Shown piece by piece: positions 59,924 through 64,000 of a DNA stretch of 64,000 nucleotides (within the stretch, counting starts at the first letter, position 1; each line of letters starts with the position of its first letter). The translations under genes and the position numbers were made by a program. The notes beneath the pieces were generated by a model, which worked only from the letters and a program-made list of their open reading frames with translations, did not search any database and was not told the origin of the DNA. Source of the stretch: Fuerstiella marisgermanici (GTDB lineage: Bacteria; Planctomycetota; Planctomycetia; Planctomycetales; Planctomycetaceae); the NCBI RefSeq assembly GCF_001983935.1, contig NZ_CP017641.1, forward strand, positions 1,550,001-1,614,000. The letters run 5' to 3'.

Positions 59924-60907
59924 CTACGATTGCGTTTGCATCTGCGATTGCGATTGAGTCGCGGGAAAAGCTTTCAACGCAAAGTACGTTTCGTGAACAG
60001 CCTCACCAATCATATTCAGCGAATGCTGCAACGAATCGACGAACTCATGCATACCGCCATCAATGATCTGCCTTGCTGAAGTTGCGTCCAGACGATCCAG
60101 CAGTGCATCTGTCTGAAGGATGGCTTCGTTTTGAAATTCGGCCACTGGTCCGTCGACTTCCGAAAGCGAATGCCGAGCCTGCTGCAGGCTGTACCGGACC
60201 GCTCGAGGAAACTTGCTGTCCAAAATCAGGAAGTCGACGATGCGTTCGACCGTCAGCGTGTGATACCGCTTGCGGAACATTTCGAAACTGCTGACCGATC
60301 GCAGAACGCTTGACCACAATAAGTCGTCAAACGTTGTGTTCATGTCGGACACGTTTCGCAACAACGTGAAATACTTCACATCCAGGATGCGGCTCGTCTT
60401 ATCGGCTCGCTCCAGAAATCGGCCAGCGTTGGCGAAGTTCCAGCCGGTATCACGTGTCATCGTCGCGTCCAGAATACCACCCAGGTGGTAACTATGCTGG
60501 ACGACGTCGTCATAGAAACCGGCATTCGGCGGTTGCTGAGGGGATCGTTCGGCGGCTCGCACGAAGTGGTAGAACGAATTCAGTTGTTCCCACGCTTCCG
60601 ACGAAATCGCTTCGCAGACAGTGCGGGCGTTTTCGCGAGCATTGCTGATCGACGTACGCACAGAGCTGTGATAATCGGTATCGAAGGTCAGAAACTGCTG
60701 CACATTTGCGGCCGTGTAGGCGCCATAGTGTTCATTGAAGTATTCTTCGTCTCCGGTCGCACGGACCAGTGGTTCCCACTGCTCAACATCATGATCCGGC
60801 TGATCCAGAATGAAGTTCAGTGTCACTTCGATAAACCGAGCCACGCTTTCGGCGCGCTCAACATAACGAGACATCCAGTAAATTGAATTGGCAACTCGGC
60901 TAAGCAT
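59924..60907 (-). CDS. Alpha-E domain protein
   Basis: 327 residues, all helical. MLSRVANSIYWMSRYVERAE is the family signature start, followed by ARFIEVTLNFILDQP, EAISSEAWEQLNSFYHFVRA, RDTGWNFANAGRFLERADKT and SRILDVKYFTLLRN. It is the small partner in the ATP-grasp/alpha-E/transglutaminase cluster; function is unknown. Six bases separate its ATG from the stop of the ATP-grasp gene, so they are one operon. The stop is 256 bases from the transglutaminase ATG. Confidence 0.95.
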   Translation of the reverse strand: MLSRVANSIYWMSRYVERAESVARFIEVTLNFILDQPDHDVEQWEPLVRATGDEEYFNEHYGAYTAANVQQFLTFDTDYHSSVRTSISNARENARTVCEAISSEAWEQLNSFYHFVRAAERSPQQPPNAGFYDDVVQHSYHLGGILDATMTRDTGWNFANAGRFLERADKTSRILDVKYFTLLRNVSDMNTTFDDLLWSSVLRSVSSFEMFRKRYHTLTVERIVDFLILDSKFPRAVRYSLQQARHSLSEVDGPVAEFQNEAILQTDALLDRLDATSARQIIDGGMHEFVDSLQHSLNMIGEAVHETYFALKAFPATQSQSQMQTQS

Positions 60908-60913
60908 TTTCAG

Positions 60914-62401
60914 TTACACCGTCGCTTCCTGAGGTTCGACTTCTGTTCCCGGGTGACCGATGACCCACGTATCTTTACTGCCGCCCCCCTGCGATGAATT
61001 GACGACCAGCGACCCTTTTTTCAGGGCGACTCGAGTCAAGCCGCCGGGCAGAACCCAAGGCGTCTTGCCGTAAAGAATATAAGGCCGCAGATCCACGTGA
61101 CGACCTTCGAAATGATCACCCACAACCGTGGGAACGCGGGACAGTGCGAGCGTTGGTTGAGCCACATAGTTGCGGGGATCGGCCTTGATCAGCTCGGCAA
61201 ACTTGCCCTGTTCCTCTTTCGTGGAATGAGGCCCAATCAGCATGCCGTAGCCGCCCGCTTCGTTGGCGGCCTTCACCACCAGTTCGTCCAGATGTTCCAG
61301 CACATACGCTCGATCATCCGGCCGGTCGCAGACGTAGGTTTGCACGTTTGGCAGGCCAGGAACTTCATTCAGATAGTACTTGATCATGTCCGGCACATAG
61401 GCGTAAATCACCTTGTCGTCGGCCACGCCCGTGCCAGGAGCGTTCGCCAAAGCGACTCGGCCATTGCGATACGCCTGCATCAGGCCGGGAACGCCCAGCA
61501 TCGAATCTTTGCGGAAGGCTTTGGGGTCCATGAAATCGTCGTCGATGCGGCGATAGATCACGTCGACCTGCTGAAACCCATGAGTGGTTCTCATGTAGAC
61601 GAAGTCGTCCTGCACGACGAGGTCTTCACCCTGAACCAACGCGACTCCCATTTGCTGAGCCAGAAACGAATGTTCGTAGTAGGCTGAATTGTAGATGCCC
61701 GGAGTCAGCACCACGATCGTTGGATCGGCGACGTCGTTGGGGCACAAGTGAGCCAGCGTGGCGTAAAGTTGAGTTGCGTAGCCGACCACGGGGCGTACTT
61801 TTGAATCCGCAAAAATCTGCGGAAAGCTGCGCTTCATGATCATACGATTCTGCAGCACGTACGACACGCCCGACGGACACCGCAGATTGTCCTCCAGCAC
61901 GTAGATGGCGCCATCGGTATGGCGAATCAGGTCGGTGCCGGTGATGTGGCACCAGATTCCCTTCGGCGGATTGACACCCACACATTGCGGCCGAAACGAC
62001 TTTGCCTTCTTCAGAATCTCTGCGGGCAGGACGCCATCCTTCACAATGTTTTGGTCGTGATAGATGTCGTCAATGAACAGATTCAGAGCTTTAATGCGTT
62101 GCTTCAGGCCAGCTTCGATATGGTTCCATTCGATGGCTTCAACCACGCGCGGAATGACGTCGAAGGGGAAGATCTTTTCTGTGCCGGATTCGTCACCGTA
62201 AACGGTGAACGTAATCCCCATTCTTAACAAAGCTCTGCTGATCGCCTCCTGACGCAAACGCAGTTCGCTGGCTGGCAGTTGGTCAATGGCATCGACGAGA
62301 AGCTCGGCTCCGGGGCGAGGTATGCCTTCCGGGTAGAAAAGCTCGTCATAGAAGTTGTCAGTTTGATAGTTCTTAAATGTAAGTCCGGGCATAAAGTCCA
62401 T
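60914..62401 (-). CDS. Circularly permuted type 2 ATP-grasp protein
   Basis: 495 residues. [94 protein letters not shown] and [20 protein letters not shown] match this group (with glutathionylspermidine synthase-like fold). It is predicted to make an amide or peptide bond with ATP. First gene of the operon with alpha-E. ATG 62399-62401 or the one at 62390-62392 can start it. Confidence 0.95.
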   Translation of the reverse strand: MDFMPGLTFKNYQTDNFYDELFYPEGIPRPGAELLVDAIDQLPASELRLRQEAISRALLRMGITFTVYGDESGTEKIFPFDVIPRVVEAIEWNHIEAGLKQRIKALNLFIDDIYHDQNIVKDGVLPAEILKKAKSFRPQCVGVNPPKGIWCHITGTDLIRHTDGAIYVLEDNLRCPSGVSYVLQNRMIMKRSFPQIFADSKVRPVVGYATQLYATLAHLCPNDVADPTIVVLTPGIYNSAYYEHSFLAQQMGVALVQGEDLVVQDDFVYMRTTHGFQQVDVIYRRIDDDFMDPKAFRKDSMLGVPGLMQAYRNGRVALANAPGTGVADDKVIYAYVPDMIKYYLNEVPGLPNVQTYVCDRPDDRAYVLEHLDELVVKAANEAGGYGMLIGPHSTKEEQGKFAELIKADPRNYVAQPTLALSRVPTVVGDHFEGRHVDLRPYILYGKTPWVLPGGLTRVALKKGSLVVNSSQGGGSKDTWVIGHPGTEVEPQEATV

Positions 62402-62700
62402 CAAATTGAATTAACCAGTGATGCGGCAGATCACACCACGCTGCTGTAGGTTCTCGCCCTAACGCAGGAGATAATAAAGAAACTTTGCTCGCTTTAACAG
62501 TGAGTGGACTTGCCCGAATTACCGAATTTTTCAGCCCGGGTTTGCGAACTGCTGGCCAGCCGTGAATCGGCACAGATTGCAGATCACGGCGTCGAGTCCC
62601 AATCGCCACTCCGACCACCGGCAAAAAATGCCGCTCGGGCGTGGTCTGTGGCGGGAGTGTCTGTGAATTCGGCTTGCTGGAAAACTTCACTCTGCCGACC

Positions 62701-64000
62701 ATGCGGAGCATGAAACTCCTGTTTCGCATTCTGTACGCTCAAAAGTGTACCAGCACTCATCACAAGCTGGCTCTGGACGCGTTGCGCTATTTGAAGGTTG
62801 AGCACAGCGCTGACTGGGCCACGCTGTTTCTGACGGAGATCGAACAATACACCGACGGCGCCAAAGCGCCGGATAAGAAGTTCAAGGACTTCCGAAACCA
62901 TGTCCTGCACGTCAAAGACAATTTCTGGGGCGGTGCAGTGCCCACCGCCGAATTGTGGTACGCGCGACTGGTGGAACGTTTGAAAGACAAAGACTGGCGA
63001 CGAGTCGCGTTTTGCGCGGGCGTGCTGAGTCACTACGTCACCGATCCGCTGATGCCGCTGCATACTGGGCAGACGGAAGACGAAGGACAGGTCCACAAGT
63101 TTATCGAGTGGGGTACGGCGAAGATTTATCGCGAACTCGTGACAACACATGCTGCCGCGCGAGCCATGCAAAACTGGAAGCTGACAGCCGACGGTCAAGC
63201 AGCATCTGCCAAAGCTGGAAACGACTGGTTGCCACTGATGATCATTCAGGGCGCAACGCTGGCTAACGAACACTACGACGTGATGATCGATCATTACGAT
63301 CCGGTCCGAGGTCGCAAGAACGCAGCTGACGGATTCGACGACACCAGTCGAGAAAGCCTCGCCACGCTGTTGGGCTGGTCCATCAAGGCCGTCGCATTTG
63401 TCCTCGACCAGGCCATTGCGGAAGCCAATGTCGCGCCGCCGAAACGATCACTCACGGTGTCCGCGGTGCTGTCTTCTGTGTCGGTCCCGATCTTCTGGGT
63501 GACTCGACGGATGGCGGACAAACAGGAACGTAAAGTTGTCACCGCCATCTGGAAGGAACTGCAGGAAACCGGCAAAGTGGTCCACTCCCTGCCGGAAGAT
63601 GACCAGGCCATTCGGACGGCTCACGCGGAAGAAGTCCTGCAGATTTCAATAGACGAACTGAACCGCCGACCGACAAGAAAAGCGGGCACGGGCCAGCAGA
63701 CTCCGCCAGAGACACAAACTACGACCGACCGCGACGTGATCGCGATCTCCACGGCACGCGATGCCGCCAAACCAGTTCCGACTGATCAAAAGCGTGTTTT
63801 GCGGCCGTACCTTCAGCCGCAAAACCATATCGTGGAAGCGCCATCGATTGGTCCGAAAACAGCCGATCGTCTGCAACGAATCGGCATTCACACTGTGCGA
63901 CATTTGCTGACGGCCGATGCTGAGCAGTCAACGGAACAACTCGGCCAGCACTGGATTACCGTCGACGTGTTCCGGAAATGGCAGCGGCAAGCATCTTTGA
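62701..64000 (+). CDS. Zinc-dependent phospholipase C-like protein with C-terminal helix-hairpin-helix (runs off window end)
   Basis: At least 433 residues, no stop before the edge. N-terminal region: helical domain with LYAQKCTSTHHKLALDALRY, CAGVLSHYVTDPLMPLHTGQ (His/Asp) and DEGQVHKFIEW, as in zinc phospholipase C/S1-P1-like folds. Then a membrane-like SLTVSAVLSSVSVPIFWVTR, a Thr/Pro-rich linker and the DUF4332-type helix-hairpin-helix APSIGPKTADRLQRIGIHTV with HLLTADAEQSTEQL. The start is ATG 62701 or the next ATG at 62710. Divergent from the ATP-grasp gene. Reaction not known; lipid or DNA contact are both open. Confidence 0.8.
   Translation, partial: MRSMKLLFRILYAQKCTSTHHKLALDALRYLKVEHSADWATLFLTEIEQYTDGAKAPDKKFKDFRNHVLHVKDNFWGGAVPTAELWYARLVERLKDKDWRRVAFCAGVLSHYVTDPLMPLHTGQTEDEGQVHKFIEWGTAKIYRELVTTHAAARAMQNWKLTADGQAASAKAGNDWLPLMIIQGATLANEHYDVMIDHYDPVRGRKNAADGFDDTSRESLATLLGWSIKAVAFVLDQAIAEANVAPPKRSLTVSAVLSSVSVPIFWVTRRMADKQERKVVTAIWKELQETGKVVHSLPEDDQAIRTAHAEEVLQISIDELNRRPTRKAGTGQQTPPETQTTTDRDVIAISTARDAAKPVPTDQKRVLRPYLQPQNHIVEAPSIGPKTADRLQRIGIHTVRHLLTADAEQSTEQLGQHWITVDVFRKWQRQASL

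Overview
The window looks like chromosomal DNA from a planctomycete, possibly near Fuerstiella, Gimesia or Rubinisphaera. This is inferred from gene content, not from a marker gene: a CxPxR-type sulfatase, a PQQ-like beta-propeller, several secreted amidohydrolases, a sialidase, DUF1269 and HdeD-type proteins, Cys-type SelD fused to an FAD oxidoreductase, many short GC-rich palindromes, and many hypothetical secreted proteins.

Positions 1-29 kb are an accessory region for membrane stress, detoxification and catabolism, cut up by mobile DNA. It holds a DUF1656-HlyD efflux pair and a decapitated TolC-like gene, a cupin, an Asp-nucleophile alpha/beta hydrolase, three full or partial secreted amidohydrolase genes, a monooxygenase-like ABM gene, DUF1269 and HdeD proteins, a cytochrome-type fatty acid cis/trans isomerase divergent from an OprB porin, an arylsulfatase, and a three-gene operon of 3-hydroxyacyl-CoA dehydrogenase, YWTD propeller and double CoA-transferase. 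One module (3' end of oprB, 5' end of the ABM gene, palindrome, 3' end of the amidohydrolase gene) occurs in three versions, at about 5.4-5.9, 13.8-14.5 and 21.3-22.0 kb. A complete ISL3 element (8-bp target duplication) has separated an HdeD gene from its ribosome binding site. A complete IS66 element (8-bp target duplication) sits inside an IS3 remnant.

Positions 29-37.6 kb are a mobile and defence-like scrapyard: an rve-type transposon, a gutted type I restriction HsdR gene, an IS3 remnant, a HEPN (ApeA-like) C-terminal remnant and a broken GNAT gene. In the middle is an apparently intact three-gene operon: a thioredoxin-like lipoprotein, a lipoprotein with a CHAT/caspase-like His-Cys dyad and C-terminal membrane anchor, and a small two-helix membrane protein. 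This is the best candidate here for an undescribed system.

Positions 37.6-64 kb are ordinary housekeeping or core-like DNA: selA-selD, a sialidase-like protein, NADH dehydrogenase type II convergent with a sulfite-oxidase-like molybdoenzyme, DUF2200, a radical SAM protein, a lipoprotein, peroxiredoxin, serS, an M20 dipeptidase, a PQQ-like propeller protein, an amidohydrolase plus Maf, and the conserved ATP-grasp / alpha-E / transglutaminase-DUF2126 cluster. The last gene, a phospholipase C-like protein with a C-terminal helix-hairpin-helix, runs off the end. I saw no rRNA, tRNA or CRISPR array, but tRNA detection by eye is unreliable.
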